This document shows, in pieces, positions 1 to 8,160 of a DNA stretch of 20,018 nucleotides; position 1 is the stretch's first letter, and each line of letters begins with the position of its first letter. Location of the stretch: NCBI RefSeq assembly GCF_021648855.1, contig NZ_JAKJHX010000099.1:1-20018 (forward strand), in the 5' to 3' direction. This stretch comes from Tychonema litorale BBK16 (GTDB lineage: Bacteria > Cyanobacteriota > Cyanobacteriia > Cyanobacteriales > Microcoleaceae). The translations under genes were made by a program, and so were the position numbers. The notes below the pieces were generated by a model that saw only the letters and a list, made by a program, of their open reading frames with translations, searched no databases and was not told the DNA's origin.

Positions 1-2
1 AG

Positions 3-38
3 ACCCCTGTGAAGCGTCAAGAATCACCGCACTTTTAG
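3..38 (+). CDS. tnpB: 3' end of a tnpB (IS200/IS605-type) gene, cut by window edge
   Basis: Only the last eleven codons are in the window, reading TPVKRQESPHF and then a stop. The same signature V-K-R-x-E-S-P occurs at the other window edge on the minus strand (SVKRKESPCVY), and both run into a hairpin followed by GAGTAT and TCAA. TnpB proteins are RNA-guided nucleases of IS200/IS605 and IS607 elements, and their genes commonly end inside the right-end hairpin that also forms the 3' scaffold of the omega RNA. The call rests on this C-terminal motif plus hairpin; the catalytic part lies outside the window, so activity cannot be judged. Confidence 0.6.
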   Translation, partial: TPVKRQESPHF

Positions 39-60
39 GGCGGTGAGTATGTCAATTAAC
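18..60 (+). mobile_element. IS605-type right end / omega-RNA scaffold hairpin
   Basis: CACCGC (25-30) pairs with GCGGTG (40-45) around a nine-base loop that holds the tnpB stop codon. It is followed by AGTATGTCAA (46-55). The same architecture (AAGAATC, hairpin, GAGTAT, TCAA) recurs at the right window edge and at 16680-16715. By the general organisation of IS605 elements, the bases from about 56 onward would be the guide segment of an omega RNA. That boundary is inference. Confidence 0.5.
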
Positions 61-142
61 TGGAATAGGCTGTATCGGACTTGTGCCTTCTAACTGCTAC
101 AGTTAAGCTTGAATAAATATCAAACTTGAGGTAAATGGCTCG

Positions 143-499
143 ATGGTTAACAAGTTATTAAATAAAGCAATGATCGCTGTCGGACTGTCACTACCACTGG
201 TAGGGCTGGTTGCATCTAGCGTTTTGGCTCAGATGGTCAAAATTTCAGTGGTTAACAACAGCGGTAAGACGATGACAGCCGTTTATATGTCTCCTCCCGA
301 TAAGGATAATTGGGGAGACAATGAGCTACAAGCTCCCATTGGCGATCGGGAAAAAGCAGACTTTGAGTGGAATCGAGCTGACTACGGCGGCTCGGAAGGG
401 GGCTGTGTTTTTGATGTCAGAGCCGAATACTCGGACGGCAAATACACTGATTTGGATGCTGTTAACCTTTGTAAAGAGAGTGCGCTCAACTTCCGTTAA
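143..499 (+). CDS. Small exported protein of unknown function
   Basis: A 118-residue protein with a clear signal peptide: basic start (MVNKLLNK), a hydrophobic stretch at about residues 9-28, and a V-L-A cleavage site before Q30, so the mature protein of about 89 residues should be periplasmic or secreted. The mature part starts with a beta-type segment ending in N-N-S-G-K-T, followed by Y-M-S-P-P and N-W-G-D-N, and holds two cysteines (in GGCVFD and NLCKES) that could form a disulfide. Small exported proteins with this N-N-x-G ... SP ... WG-D/E pattern occur in many bacteria and are sometimes labelled argininosuccinate lyase, a name nothing here supports. The start is chosen because GAGG (128-131) lies 11 bases upstream and because it gives the full signal peptide. 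Function unknown. Confidence 0.75.
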   Translation: MVNKLLNKAMIAVGLSLPLVGLVASSVLAQMVKISVVNNSGKTMTAVYMSPPDKDNWGDNELQAPIGDREKADFEWNRADYGGSEGGCVFDVRAEYSDGKYTDLDAVNLCKESALNFR

Positions 500-508
500 T
501 TGATAGTT

Positions 509-561
509 ACGGCAGTGCTATGTTCCTACAATTAATCTAGGTAGTCCAAGGGCACTGCCGT
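509..561. terminator. Hairpin downstream of the exported-protein gene
   Basis: ACGGCAGTGC (509-518) is a perfect inverted repeat of GCACTGCCGT (552-561). Inside it, CTAC (526-529) pairs with GTAG (541-544), giving an imperfect long hairpin that begins ten bases after the stop codon. No T-run follows, so it may be a dispersed palindromic repeat rather than a classical terminator. A related core (GACACTGCCGTGTC) occurs at 2413-2426. Confidence 0.5.
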
Positions 562-601
562 CTCCTGATGTCTTAAATTTCGCGATCGACTAAAACATAA
601 T

Positions 602-853
602 TTAAACAGGTTCAGGAATTGTCTGAGGAATTGGGGCCGGCACTGTCTGGGGAATCGGCGAGGGTACTGTTTCCGGCACCGGTTCGGGAATTGTCTGCGG
701 AATTGGTGCAGGTACCGGCTGTGGTATTATTCCTGGAATGAGGTCAGGAAGGGGGGAACCGGGTACTGGTGGCGATGCGGGTATTGCTGGCAACCCCGGT
801 TCGGTACCGGGAATCTGTGGCCCTGGAAATGGAGCGGGAGTGGGATAAATCAC
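602..853 (-). CDS. Proline-rich repeat ORF, hypothetical
   Basis: An 83-residue ORF starting with GTG and made almost wholly of P-x-P steps. Units such as P-I-P-Q-T-(I/V)-P-(E/A/S)-P-(V/I)-P recur through the last 40 residues, and glycine-proline steps fill the first half. It has no signal peptide, no membrane segment and no recognisable domain. A sequence of this kind would form an extended polyproline-like rod if made. No Shine-Dalgarno sequence precedes the GTG. The regular repeat and uninterrupted frame argue for coding, but a simple-sequence DNA tract that happens to stay open is the alternative. Confidence 0.4.
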   Translation of the reverse strand: MIYPTPAPFPGPQIPGTEPGLPAIPASPPVPGSPLPDLIPGIIPQPVPAPIPQTIPEPVPETVPSPIPQTVPAPIPQTIPEPV

Positions 854-1063
854 GGCAATTTTATTAATAACTCGATATATTCAAGGTAGATAAAAAGCTC
901 AAATTATGACATCTATCTAAATAGTGAAAATTTCTTTTAAGTAGAATTTGGCTGGATTATTGATCGGCTTTTCGGAGTAGACTAGAGCAACCGGGTTTAT
1001 CTTTAGTGCGATCGCTTAAACTATCCAAAAGATGATCGAACTATAGCAACGGAGCCTTGACTC
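854..1063. other. Intergenic space between proline-rich ORF and glycosyltransferase
   Basis: 210 bases, AT-rich, holding the divergent 5' regions of the two flanking genes and one GCGATCGC site at about 1009. No convincing -35/-10 pair, repeat or RNA was recognised apart from the GGAG ribosome site at 1051-1054. Confidence 0.4.
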
Positions 1064-2335
1064 ATGACACACTTCGGTATTATCTGTCCCACAGCCAGCG
1101 GCCACCTCAACCCCATGACCACATTAGGTAGCGAATTGCTGCACCGAGGTCATCGAGTCACGGTATTTGGCTTCCTCGATGCTCAAGCCAGAACTGTCGC
1201 CAGCGGATTAGACTTTCAGTCATTTGCTGAAGATGAACGTCCCCTGGGATCGATCGCACAAAACTTGACCGAAATGGGAAAACTCAGCGGACTTGCTGCC
1301 CTGCGATATAATCTTAAAGCACTTCCAAAAACTTCGGCTATTGTTCTGACAGAAGCAACCACCGCTATTAGAAAAGCTGGTGTAGAAGCTTTGCTTGTAG
1401 ATCAATTTTTACTGGAAGGAGGAACGGTTGCAGAAATTCTCAATCTTCCTTTTGTAACTGTATGCAATGGGTTGATGCTAAATCGAGAAGCCAACATTCC
1501 GCCCATTGTTACTACTTGGCAATACAGTCCAACTTGGAAAGGGCGCTTACGCAACCAAATCGGCTATCAGTTACTCAATTTGCTTACCAAACCAATTCGA
1601 GAGACGATCGCCGAGTCTCGCAAAGAGTGGAAATTGCCTCTGTACTCTCACCCGAATGATTATTACTCTAAACTGGCTCAAATCAGCCAGCAGCCGGCTA
1701 AATTCGAGTTTCCTAGGCAAAATTTACCACCACATTTCCATTTCACCGGCCCTTATCACAATCCAGCCACTCGCAAACCAGTACCTTTTCCTTTTGAACA
1801 ATTAACTGGCAAACCATTGATTTATGCCTCAATGGGAACTATTCAAAATCGCTTGGTGGAAACTTTTCAAATCATCGCTTCTGCTTGTGCAGGATTGGAT
1901 GCTCAATTGGTAATTTCTCTGGGAGGTGGCGCGAGTCCAGAATCTTTGCAGCAATTGCCGGGAAATCCGATCGTTGTTGGCTATGCGCCGCAATTAGAAA
2001 TGCTGCAAAAAGCGACTCTCACGATTACTCACGCGGGGATGAATACGACTTTAGAATCTTTGAGCAATGGAGTACCGATGGTGGCAATTCCTGTGGCAAA
2101 TGACCAGCCGGGAGTGGCAGCGCGGATTGCTTATACGGGTGTTGGCGAAGTGGTTGGTTTGAAGGAGTTGAGTGTACCTAAACTGCGATCGGCAATTGTG
2201 AAAGTCCTCACCGAAGAATCTTATCGAAAAAGGGCGATCGAGATGCAAGAGGCAATTGTGCGATCGGGCGGAGTCAAGCAAGCTGCTGATATTATCGAAC
2301 AAGCTGTATTGACTCGAAAGCCTGTCTTAGCTTAA
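1064..2335 (+). CDS. Glycosyltransferase, MGT/UGT-like family (GT1)
   Basis: A 423-residue GT-B fold glycosyltransferase that should transfer a sugar from a nucleotide donor to a small lipophilic acceptor. The N-terminal half has the acceptor-side start [13 protein letters not shown] with His14 in the position of the catalytic base. The C-terminal half has the donor site: Y-A-S-M-G-T at about 255-260, [11 protein letters not shown], then [15 protein letters not shown] with His323, and V-A-N-D-Q-P with Asp347-Gln348, as in the UGT signature. The length matches the macrolide/zeaxanthin glucosyltransferase (MGT, CrtX-like) group. In cyanobacteria such enzymes may act on carotenoids, but no carotenoid gene lies nearby and the acceptor is not determined. 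GGAG at 1051-1054, nine bases upstream, fixes the start. It is followed by about 170 bases before the NACHT gene, which has its own candidate promoter. Confidence 0.88.
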   Translation: MTHFGIICPTASGHLNPMTTLGSELLHRGHRVTVFGFLDAQARTVASGLDFQSFAEDERPLGSIAQNLTEMGKLSGLAALRYNLKALPKTSAIVLTEATTAIRKAGVEALLVDQFLLEGGTVAEILNLPFVTVCNGLMLNREANIPPIVTTWQYSPTWKGRLRNQIGYQLLNLLTKPIRETIAESRKEWKLPLYSHPNDYYSKLAQISQQPAKFEFPRQNLPPHFHFTGPYHNPATRKPVPFPFEQLTGKPLIYASMGTIQNRLVETFQIIASACAGLDAQLVISLGGGASPESLQQLPGNPIVVGYAPQLEMLQKATLTITHAGMNTTLESLSNGVPMVAIPVANDQPGVAARIAYTGVGEVVGLKELSVPKLRSAIVKVLTEESYRKRAIEMQEAIVRSGGVKQAADIIEQAVLTRKPVLA

Positions 2336-2410
2336 CAGGGAATTCATTCCGTGGCGGCATGATGGGTGGGCGGGAGGACTGGTGGACTAAAAGCTGGTTG
2401 TTGACACCAA

Positions 2411-2441
2411 TGGACACTGCCGTGTCTCTACCCGATATAAT
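2411..2441 (+). promoter_or_regulatory. Candidate promoter with internal palindrome for the NACHT-WD40 gene
   Basis: TGGACA (2411-2416) and a perfect TATAAT (2436-2441) are 19 bases apart. The palindrome GACAC-TGCC-GTGTC (2413-2426) overlaps the -35 and spacer, an operator-like arrangement. A TTGACA at 2401-2406 is too far from the -10 (29 bases). Transcription would begin near 2448, leaving a leader of about 58 bases before ATG 2506 that includes a GCGATCGC site. Prediction by eye only. Confidence 0.4.
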
Positions 2442-2505
2442 CAAAAAGTCTGTCGGGTGCGATCGCATTTCTTTCTTCTCCCACCAATTACCTCAAAATC
2501 CCAAC

Positions 2506-5500
2506 ATGATTGTACCTCTTGATGCGATTATCGGCGCGATTACCAGCATTGCGAATCCTATAATTAAAGATAAGTTTCAGCGCAGCGAAACAGTCATCAA
2601 ATTACTCAAACAATTTAACCTCGACCCCGAACACCCGCTGCCGGATTTTAGCAGCGTTTACGCCTACACTTTAGTAGAATACGGCGTCGGCAAACCCAAA
2701 CCTATTTTAGAATTGTTTCGGGAATCAGAGATTAAACAAGCTTTTCGCGAAGCATTCGATCGCAATTCTCCGGCTAATTTGCTCAAACAAGGAGAAGATT
2801 TTGTCGATGCCTATGCTTTGGGAGATGAAATTAAAGATTTAGGGATTGACATTCGGCGCGAATTTGCTGCTTTTTCCGCAGTTTTTATCGATGTCACCAA
2901 GCGCAGCCGCAATCCTAAAGAAGTTTTGACGAACCATCAGATTGATTCAGTAAAAAAACAAATTGTAGCACTTCACGAAAAGCTCGATCGCATCCCAACT
3001 CTGGAAGGAATGCGCGCAGAAATGGCGCGGCTGGCTGTGGAAATTAATCCGGCTTTACCAGCAGGAAATGAAGCGGCGGCAAAATCCCAAGAATTTGCTT
3101 TAGCGCAGCAAATGCGCGGTTGGTTTGAAATATTGGGCTACGATTTTGAGCCGTATCGGGTTTGGGAAGATAACTATTTTGAATGGATTATTCGGATTCC
3201 GGTGAGACGCGGCAGGTTCGATCGCATTTTGATTCGCGGGATGGCGGGAGAAGCGGGAATTCAAGATGTCGGGGCGCTGAGACAGTCGGTAAAAACGCAA
3301 AAAACCGATGAAGGTTGGTTGGTGACATCGCGCCGGATTTCTAAAGCAGCCCGCAGGGAAGTTGACCAACCAGAAAATCGCCATCTTGATTGTTATACGT
3401 TTGACGAATTGATTGACGTGGATGCGGATTTTAGCGGCTACATCGAATGGTTGGAAAACGAAGTTAAACGCAGGCAGATTGATGGTAAATATGTGCCTCT
3501 CGGTTGTACAAAAGCCGAGTTCGATGGTGTTAATAAGCGACAAATTGATGCGAGTTATTACGGCGAAGAGGACGGCTGGATTGACGGTTATATCGACTTG
3601 TGGATGGACGATCCGGCGAAGGAACATATTTCAGTTTTGGGCGAATTCGGGACGGGGAAAACTTGGTTTGCTTTTCACTATGCTTGGACGGCTTTGCAGC
3701 GCTACCAACTGGCAAAACAAAAAGGAACTCAACGGCCTCGGTTGCCTTTAATTATCACTTTGCGCGACTATGCAAAAGCGCTGAATGTTGAGAATGTTTT
3801 GGCTGGTTTCTTCTTTACTCAGCATAATATTCGTCTGAACAGTGAGGTGTTCGACCAACTGAATCGGATGGGTAAGTTGCTGTTGATTTTTGACGGGTTT
3901 GATGAAATGGCCGCTAAGTGCGATCGACAGCAAACAATTAACAATTTCTGGGAACTAGCAAAAGTGATTGTTCCCGGTGCAAAAGTCATCTTAACCTGTC
4001 GTACAGAACACTTTCCCGAAGCCAAGGAAGGACGCGCTTTATTGAATGCGGAGTTAAAAGCTTCGACTGCCAATCTCAGCGGAGAAACACCGCAGTTTGA
4101 AGTATTGGAATTAGCAGCCTTCGACGACGACCAAATCCGTCAAGTATTGTCTCACCAAGCCGATGCCAAAACTGTGGCACAGGTGATGAACAATCCGCAA
4201 TTATTGGATTTAGCGCGGCGGCCGGTGATGGCGGAATTAATCTTAGAATCATTGCCGGATATTCAAGCAGGTAAACCCGTGGATATGTCGCGGGTATATT
4301 TGTATGCGGTGCGGCGGAAAATGGAACGGGATATTAAGGCAGAAAGGACGTTTACATCGCTGGCAGATAAACTATTTTTCCTGTGCGAACTGTCCTGGGA
4401 AATGCTATCAACAGACCAGATGAGTTTGAATTATCGGCTGTTTCCAGACAGAATTCGCCGCTTGTTTGGGGCTGCGGTGCAAGCAGAAAAGGATTTAGAC
4501 CACTGGCATTACGACATGATGGGTCAAACCATGTTAATTCGCAATGCTGAGGGGGATTATTCTCCGGCACACAGGTCGCTGTTGGAGTTTTTTGTAGCGT
4601 ATAAATTGGCGGCGGAGTTGGGAGTTTTGCCCGCTGATTTTACGGAGTTGTCGCAGGCACAATTGTATTTGGATAATTCTGTTGAATCGGTAAATTATAC
4701 TTGGTCGGGGTATTTTAGCCGTCAGGCGGATCGTGCGGGTGATATTTTGCCTATTCCGGCTTTGAAGGGTTTTGTAAGTGAAAGTTTAGGGCAACTTCTT
4801 AACAGTTTTGGGCGGGAACCTTTGACGAAAGCGGTGATGGATTTGTTGGTGCCGATGCTGGCAAAAACCGAGTTTGTTGGTGAGGTTAAGTCGAGACTGT
4901 TGGAAATTTTGGAGGCGACGAAAGGTAAAACTGAGGCGGAAGTTGGTTATGTCGGTGGGAATGCGGCGACGGTATTGGTGAAGGTTGATAAGGCTGCTTT
5001 GGAGGGGAGAGATTTATCGCGGGCTGTGATTAAAGGTGCGGATTTTTCTGATGCTAGTTTGCGGCGTGTCAATTTTGCTGGGGCGAATTTGAGGGATTCT
5101 AGTTTTATCAAAGCTTTTGGTGCAGTTTTTGCAGTAGCATTTAATCCAGATGGGAAGCAGTTTGCTATAGGTGATGCTAGTTGTGACGTTGGCTTGTGGC
5201 AAGTTGAGGGTGGTAAACAAATTTTTCTATGCAAAGGACATACTGATTGGGTAAAGTCAGTCACTTTCAGTCCAGATGGTAAAATTTTAGCCAGTGCTAG
5301 TTTTGACCTAACCATAAAGTTATGGGATATTCAAACTGGGAATTGTTTGAAAACTTTGGTAGACCACATCAATCGAGTAAATTCAGTTGCAATTAGCCCT
5401 CAAGGTATAATCCTAGCCAGTGGTAGCGATGACAAAACCATAAAACTATGGAACATTGAGAGTGGGGAATGCTTAAAAACCTTGCAAGGACACAGCCACG

Positions 5501-6969
5501 CGGTAGAGTCAGTGGCAATCAGTAATGATGGTACGATTTTAGTCAGTGGCAGTAGTGACCAAAGTGTGAAGCTATGGAATATCCAAACAGGGCGATGTTT
5601 AAGCACCTTACATCACACTGCCAGAATTAGGTTAGTGGCTATTAGCCTTGATGGTAGAGTCCTAGCTGTTGTTGGTGATGACCAAAGCGTTAAGCTATGG
5701 GATATCCAAACAGGGCAATATTTAAAAACCTTATCGGGACATACCGATATAGTCAGATCGGTGGCAATTAGCCCTGATGGTGCAACCTTCATCACTGGGA
5801 GTGATGACCAAACAATAAAACTCTGGGATATTCAAACAGGAGAATCTTTAAAAACTCTATGGGGACATATTGATAGAATCAGGTCAGTAGCAATTAACCC
5901 TAATGGTGCAACCTTTATCAGCGGGAGTGATGACCAAACAGTAAAGCTCTGGGATATCCAAACCGGAGAATGCCTGAAATCTTTGCAAGGTAATATCAAT
6001 TCTATACGAGCAGTGGTAATTAGCCCTGACGGTACAGTTTTAGCTAGTGGAAGTGAAAACCAAATATTAACATTATGGGATATCAAAACTAGAGAATGCC
6101 TGAAATCTTTGCAGGGCCATACCAGTCGAATTAACTCAGTAGCAATAAGCCCTGACAGTATCACTGTTGCTAGTGGTAGTTACGATGCAACTGTCAAGTT
6201 ATGGAATATCCATACAGGAGAATGCTTGAAAACCTTTCGAGGACATACCCGAGGCGTCAATTCAGTGATGTTTAGTCCCAATGGTTCAACCTTAGCTAGT
6301 GTTAGTGCAGATGGAAATATCAAGTTATGGGATATTCACACTGGAGAATGTCTGAAAACTTTGCGAGGACATACAAACTGGTTGTGGTCTGTAGCAATAA
6401 GTCCTGATGGTACAACCCTGGTCAGTGGCAGTGAAGACCAAACAGTGAAGCTATGGGATATCCAGACAGGAGAATGTCTGAAAACATTACAAGGACATAC
6501 TGGAGGTGTGGTTTCAGTGGCATTTAGTCCAGATGGCTTAACATTAGCTAGTACGGACAAAACAATCAAGTTATGGAATATTCGTACTGGAGAATGTTTT
6601 AAAACCTTGCAAACACACAGTAAATGGTTATTATCGGTAGCATTTAGCGCTGACAGTAAAAATTTAGTTAGTGCTGGTTTTGACCAAATAATAAAAATTT
6701 GGGATATCCAGACAGGAGACTGCCTGAAAACTTTAGAGGGACATACTCAAGGGATACGATCGATAGCACTTAGTCCTGACAGTAAACTTCTGGCAAGTGG
6801 TAGCTTTGATGCAACTATTAAGCTTTGGGATGTCAAGACTGGTGAGTGCCTCAAAACGCTGATAGCTGAAAAACCTTATGAGGGTATGAATATCGCGGGC
6901 GTTACGGGTTTGACGGAGGCTGAAAAAGCGACGATCGCATCTTTAGGGGCTGTGTGCGATCTGGTTTAA
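2506..6969 (+). CDS. STAND NTPase: inactive REase-like domain, NACHT ATPase and 14 WD40 repeats
   Basis: A 1487-residue protein from ATG 2506 (the frame is open from 2359, but that extension reads through a promoter-like region and is low in complexity). Residues 1-200 are mostly helical. Residues about 205-300 resemble an Mrr-type restriction endonuclease fold ending in D-E-G-W-L-V-T-S (268-275), but the E-x-K strand is replaced by I-R-G-M (243-246), so it is probably a non-catalytic sensor or adaptor. The NACHT ATPase follows: Walker A GEFGTGKT (379-386), Walker [11 protein letters not shown] (Asp463, Asp466, Glu467) and sensor LTCRTE (Arg499), then a helical region to about 830. Residues 831-871 are pentapeptide-like (A-D-F, A-N-L steps). 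Fourteen WD40 blades fill about 872-1450, enough for two seven-bladed propellers, before a short tail ([16 protein letters not shown]). Such proteins bind ligand through the repeats and signal through the N-terminus; prokaryotic relatives include antiviral STAND proteins. The trigger and output are unknown. No partner gene is adjacent. Confidence 0.9.
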   Translation: MIVPLDAIIGAITSIANPIIKDKFQRSETVIKLLKQFNLDPEHPLPDFSSVYAYTLVEYGVGKPKPILELFRESEIKQAFREAFDRNSPANLLKQGEDFVDAYALGDEIKDLGIDIRREFAAFSAVFIDVTKRSRNPKEVLTNHQIDSVKKQIVALHEKLDRIPTLEGMRAEMARLAVEINPALPAGNEAAAKSQEFALAQQMRGWFEILGYDFEPYRVWEDNYFEWIIRIPVRRGRFDRILIRGMAGEAGIQDVGALRQSVKTQKTDEGWLVTSRRISKAARREVDQPENRHLDCYTFDELIDVDADFSGYIEWLENEVKRRQIDGKYVPLGCTKAEFDGVNKRQIDASYYGEEDGWIDGYIDLWMDDPAKEHISVLGEFGTGKTWFAFHYAWTALQRYQLAKQKGTQRPRLPLIITLRDYAKALNVENVLAGFFFTQHNIRLNSEVFDQLNRMGKLLLIFDGFDEMAAKCDRQQTINNFWELAKVIVPGAKVILTCRTEHFPEAKEGRALLNAELKASTANLSGETPQFEVLELAAFDDDQIRQVLSHQADAKTVAQVMNNPQLLDLARRPVMAELILESLPDIQAGKPVDMSRVYLYAVRRKMERDIKAERTFTSLADKLFFLCELSWEMLSTDQMSLNYRLFPDRIRRLFGAAVQAEKDLDHWHYDMMGQTMLIRNAEGDYSPAHRSLLEFFVAYKLAAELGVLPADFTELSQAQLYLDNSVESVNYTWSGYFSRQADRAGDILPIPALKGFVSESLGQLLNSFGREPLTKAVMDLLVPMLAKTEFVGEVKSRLLEILEATKGKTEAEVGYVGGNAATVLVKVDKAALEGRDLSRAVIKGADFSDASLRRVNFAGANLRDSSFIKAFGAVFAVAFNPDGKQFAIGDASCDVGLWQVEGGKQIFLCKGHTDWVKSVTFSPDGKILASASFDLTIKLWDIQTGNCLKTLVDHINRVNSVAISPQGIILASGSDDKTIKLWNIESGECLKTLQGHSHAVESVAISNDGTILVSGSSDQSVKLWNIQTGRCLSTLHHTARIRLVAISLDGRVLAVVGDDQSVKLWDIQTGQYLKTLSGHTDIVRSVAISPDGATFITGSDDQTIKLWDIQTGESLKTLWGHIDRIRSVAINPNGATFISGSDDQTVKLWDIQTGECLKSLQGNINSIRAVVISPDGTVLASGSENQILTLWDIKTRECLKSLQGHTSRINSVAISPDSITVASGSYDATVKLWNIHTGECLKTFRGHTRGVNSVMFSPNGSTLASVSADGNIKLWDIHTGECLKTLRGHTNWLWSVAISPDGTTLVSGSEDQTVKLWDIQTGECLKTLQGHTGGVVSVAFSPDGLTLASTDKTIKLWNIRTGECFKTLQTHSKWLLSVAFSADSKNLVSAGFDQIIKIWDIQTGDCLKTLEGHTQGIRSIALSPDSKLLASGSFDATIKLWDVKTGECLKTLIAEKPYEGMNIAGVTGLTEAEKATIASLGAVCDLV
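5122..6858 (+). repeat. 14 tandem WD40 blade repeats, 126-bp period, inside the NACHT gene
   Basis: The blades repeat every 126 bases (42 codons) with the protein consensus [21 protein letters not shown](I/V)[17 protein letters not shown](split here: starts V-x-S-V, ends L-x-G-H). Blade boundaries are seen at 5251, 5377 and so on. Blade 4 is one codon short and blade 12 is two codons short ([11 protein letters not shown]). Some neighbouring blades share identical nucleotide blocks, for example 5966-5987 and 6092-6113. Confidence 0.9.
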
Positions 6970-6993
6970 TATTGCGGGCGATCGCACTTCAAT

Positions 6994-7051
6994 AAACCGG
7001 GTTTTTCGGAGATTTAAGGCTGCGGCGGGGATTTTGCCAAAAACCCGGTTT
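6994..7051. terminator. Inverted repeat after the NACHT-WD40 gene
   Basis: AAACCGGGTTTTT (6994-7006) and AAAAACCCGGTTT (7039-7051) are a perfect 13-bp inverted repeat with a 32-base loop, starting 25 bases after the stop codon. This AAACCGGGTTTTT type of palindrome is known to me as a dispersed cyanobacterial intergenic repeat; it could also stop transcription. No clean T-run follows the second arm. Confidence 0.5.
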
Positions 7052-7087
7052 CTGCCTGATTTCATAAATTTGTTGTGGCAGAATTTG

Positions 7088-7125
7088 GCGGGCGATCGAC
7101 CTTGTTTGTGATACAATTAACTATT
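7088..7125 (+). promoter_or_regulatory. Promoter-like 38-bp repeat, copy 1 (upstream of vapB)
   Basis: This 38-bp block matches 8103-8140 at 35 of 38 positions. It contains a GGCGATCGAC core and TGA-TACAAT (7109-7117), an extended -10 pattern, ending 35 bases before the vapB-like ATG at 7153. Copy 2 stands in the same place before the decarboxylase. Promoter function is inferred from this shared position. Confidence 0.45.
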
Positions 7126-7152
7126 AAGTAGTGATTTTTGGGAGTTGCTAAA

Positions 7153-7380
7153 ATGAACACTGTTAAATTATCGATCGAGGGCGATCGCCAGACTGTAATT
7201 TTACCGAAGGAATACCAGTTTCAAGATAGCGAAGTTTACATCAAAAAAATAGGTAATGTTGTTGTTCTAATCTCCAAAGACAATCCGTGGCAAATTTTGT
7301 TTGATAGTTTAAAACTTTTCTCTGAAGACTTCATGGAAACTAGAGAACAGCCTGCTTTGGACATCAGAGAGGCACTGTAA
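7153..7380 (+). CDS. vapB: VapB-type antitoxin (AbrB-like), solitary
   Basis: A 75-residue protein. The N-terminal half, MNTVKLSIEGDRQTVILPK, is the swapped-hairpin AbrB/MazE/VapB DNA-binding domain, with the usual pattern of short beta strands, G-D-R-Q and V-I-L-P-K-E-Y. The C-terminal half, with N-P-W-x-x-L-F-D-S-L and F-S-E-D-F-M, matches the toxin-wrapping tail of VapB antitoxins paired with PIN-domain VapC RNases. No VapC follows: 26 bases after the stop comes the end of a gene on the other strand. It is therefore an orphan, or works with a toxin elsewhere. ATG 7153 is chosen over an in-frame TTG at 7138 because GGAG (7141-7144) sits eight bases upstream. A promoter-like repeat ends 27 bases before the coding region. 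Confidence 0.75.
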   Translation: MNTVKLSIEGDRQTVILPKEYQFQDSEVYIKKIGNVVVLISKDNPWQILFDSLKLFSEDFMETREQPALDIREAL

Positions 7381-7406
7381 TTTCATAAACCTGTTCCGCT
7401 ATAATA

Positions 7407-8039
7407 TTAAGGGCGATCGCTCTCAACTTCAACACCGTCTAAAATTCCCACCATTGCTTTAACTAAATCTTCTAAATCGTCAGGAACTTTAAACAAATTC
7501 ATATCTTGAAAAATCGTCTGCCTTTCTCTATCTAACTTGCCAAATCTCCAAACATCGCCCATTGTCACCGCCCCGTACAAGATATCTCGCTCTTCAATGT
7601 GGGACATCGCAATTAATTGTACAGCAAGTTGAGTAAATCCTCTAGTCATATCATCGTTTTTTGCTTCAATAACTAGCAACTCTCGATCGGACTGCATGAG
7701 ATAATCTAAATTACCCTTTAACCAGCTATTAACGTTGACAGTATACTCAAACCTTAGTTGACATTGGCAGTACCGAATTATATCTAGCAAAACTGGCGCT
7801 ACTAATGATTCTCTTCTTGCTGTTTCGCTGCTGAGTCCTACCAAGGGCAGGATATCTTCTATTTTTTCTCTAAGTTCTATTAGTCTATTTAACTGTTTAG
7901 TTGTTCTTGGCAAAGATAGCCGTTGCTTGATTAATGAATAATCAAACTGTGCTAAAATTTCGTCGGTTTCGTAAGGTAGTTCAAAGTAGGAGCGAAAAGT
8001 GTATTCCCGACCTTCTTGTAAGATTTTTCGCTTAATCAT
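7407..8039 (-). CDS. PD-(D/E)XK nuclease-like protein, function unknown
   Basis: A 210-residue protein with a complete PD-(D/E)XK-type signature: Glu77 in an early helix (RRESLVAPVLLDII), Asp112 in G-N-L-D-Y-L-M, then Glu125-Ala-Lys127 in LLVIEAKND, and Gln137/Gln141 in the following helix (FTQLAVQLIAM). Residues 1-70 are helical and charged and could be a specificity or dimer region. The spacing is that of Mg-dependent nucleases such as the type I restriction HsdR N-terminal group, but no methylase, helicase or specificity subunit is next to it, so the target and role are open. It converges on the vapB-like gene (26-base gap) and diverges from the decarboxylase (121 bases). No clear Shine-Dalgarno precedes ATG 8039. 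Paired with the antitoxin it might form an atypical toxin-antitoxin unit, though convergent order argues against co-transcription. Confidence 0.7.
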   Translation of the reverse strand: MIKRKILQEGREYTFRSYFELPYETDEILAQFDYSLIKQRLSLPRTTKQLNRLIELREKIEDILPLVGLSSETARRESLVAPVLLDIIRYCQCQLRFEYTVNVNSWLKGNLDYLMQSDRELLVIEAKNDDMTRGFTQLAVQLIAMSHIEERDILYGAVTMGDVWRFGKLDRERQTIFQDMNLFKVPDDLEDLVKAMVGILDGVEVESDRP

Positions 8040-8102
8040 GATGTTTTAACTCACAGTAGATTTTGTGCGATCGCTCTTCATAATTATAACACTTATGGTT
8101 TT

Positions 8103-8140
8103 GCGGGCGATCGACCTTATTTGCGATACAATTAACTGTT
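8103..8140 (+). promoter_or_regulatory. Promoter-like 38-bp repeat, copy 2 (upstream of the decarboxylase)
   Basis: 35 of 38 positions match 7088-7125. The TACAAT -10-like hexamer is at 8127-8132, 28 bases before ATG 8161; the TGA of copy 1 is CGA here. The block lies inside the spuriously open 5' extension of the decarboxylase frame (8065-8160), which supports the start at 8161. Confidence 0.45.
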
Positions 8141-8160
8141 CAGGATGCAGCGAATTAGCG

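Noticed and set aside
2359..2505. Longer N-terminus of the NACHT-WD40 protein
   Set aside because: The extension reads through a TATAAT, a palindrome and a GCGATCGC site, and the composition is unlike the rest; ATG 2506 starts a clean helical domain.
4947..6569. Several minus-strand ORFs opposite the WD40 region
   Set aside because: They repeat with the 126-bp period and are mirror images of the WD40 coding repeats.
8065..8160. Longer N-terminus of the decarboxylase
   Set aside because: It overlaps the promoter-like 38-bp repeat shared with vapB and adds residues not expected in the family.
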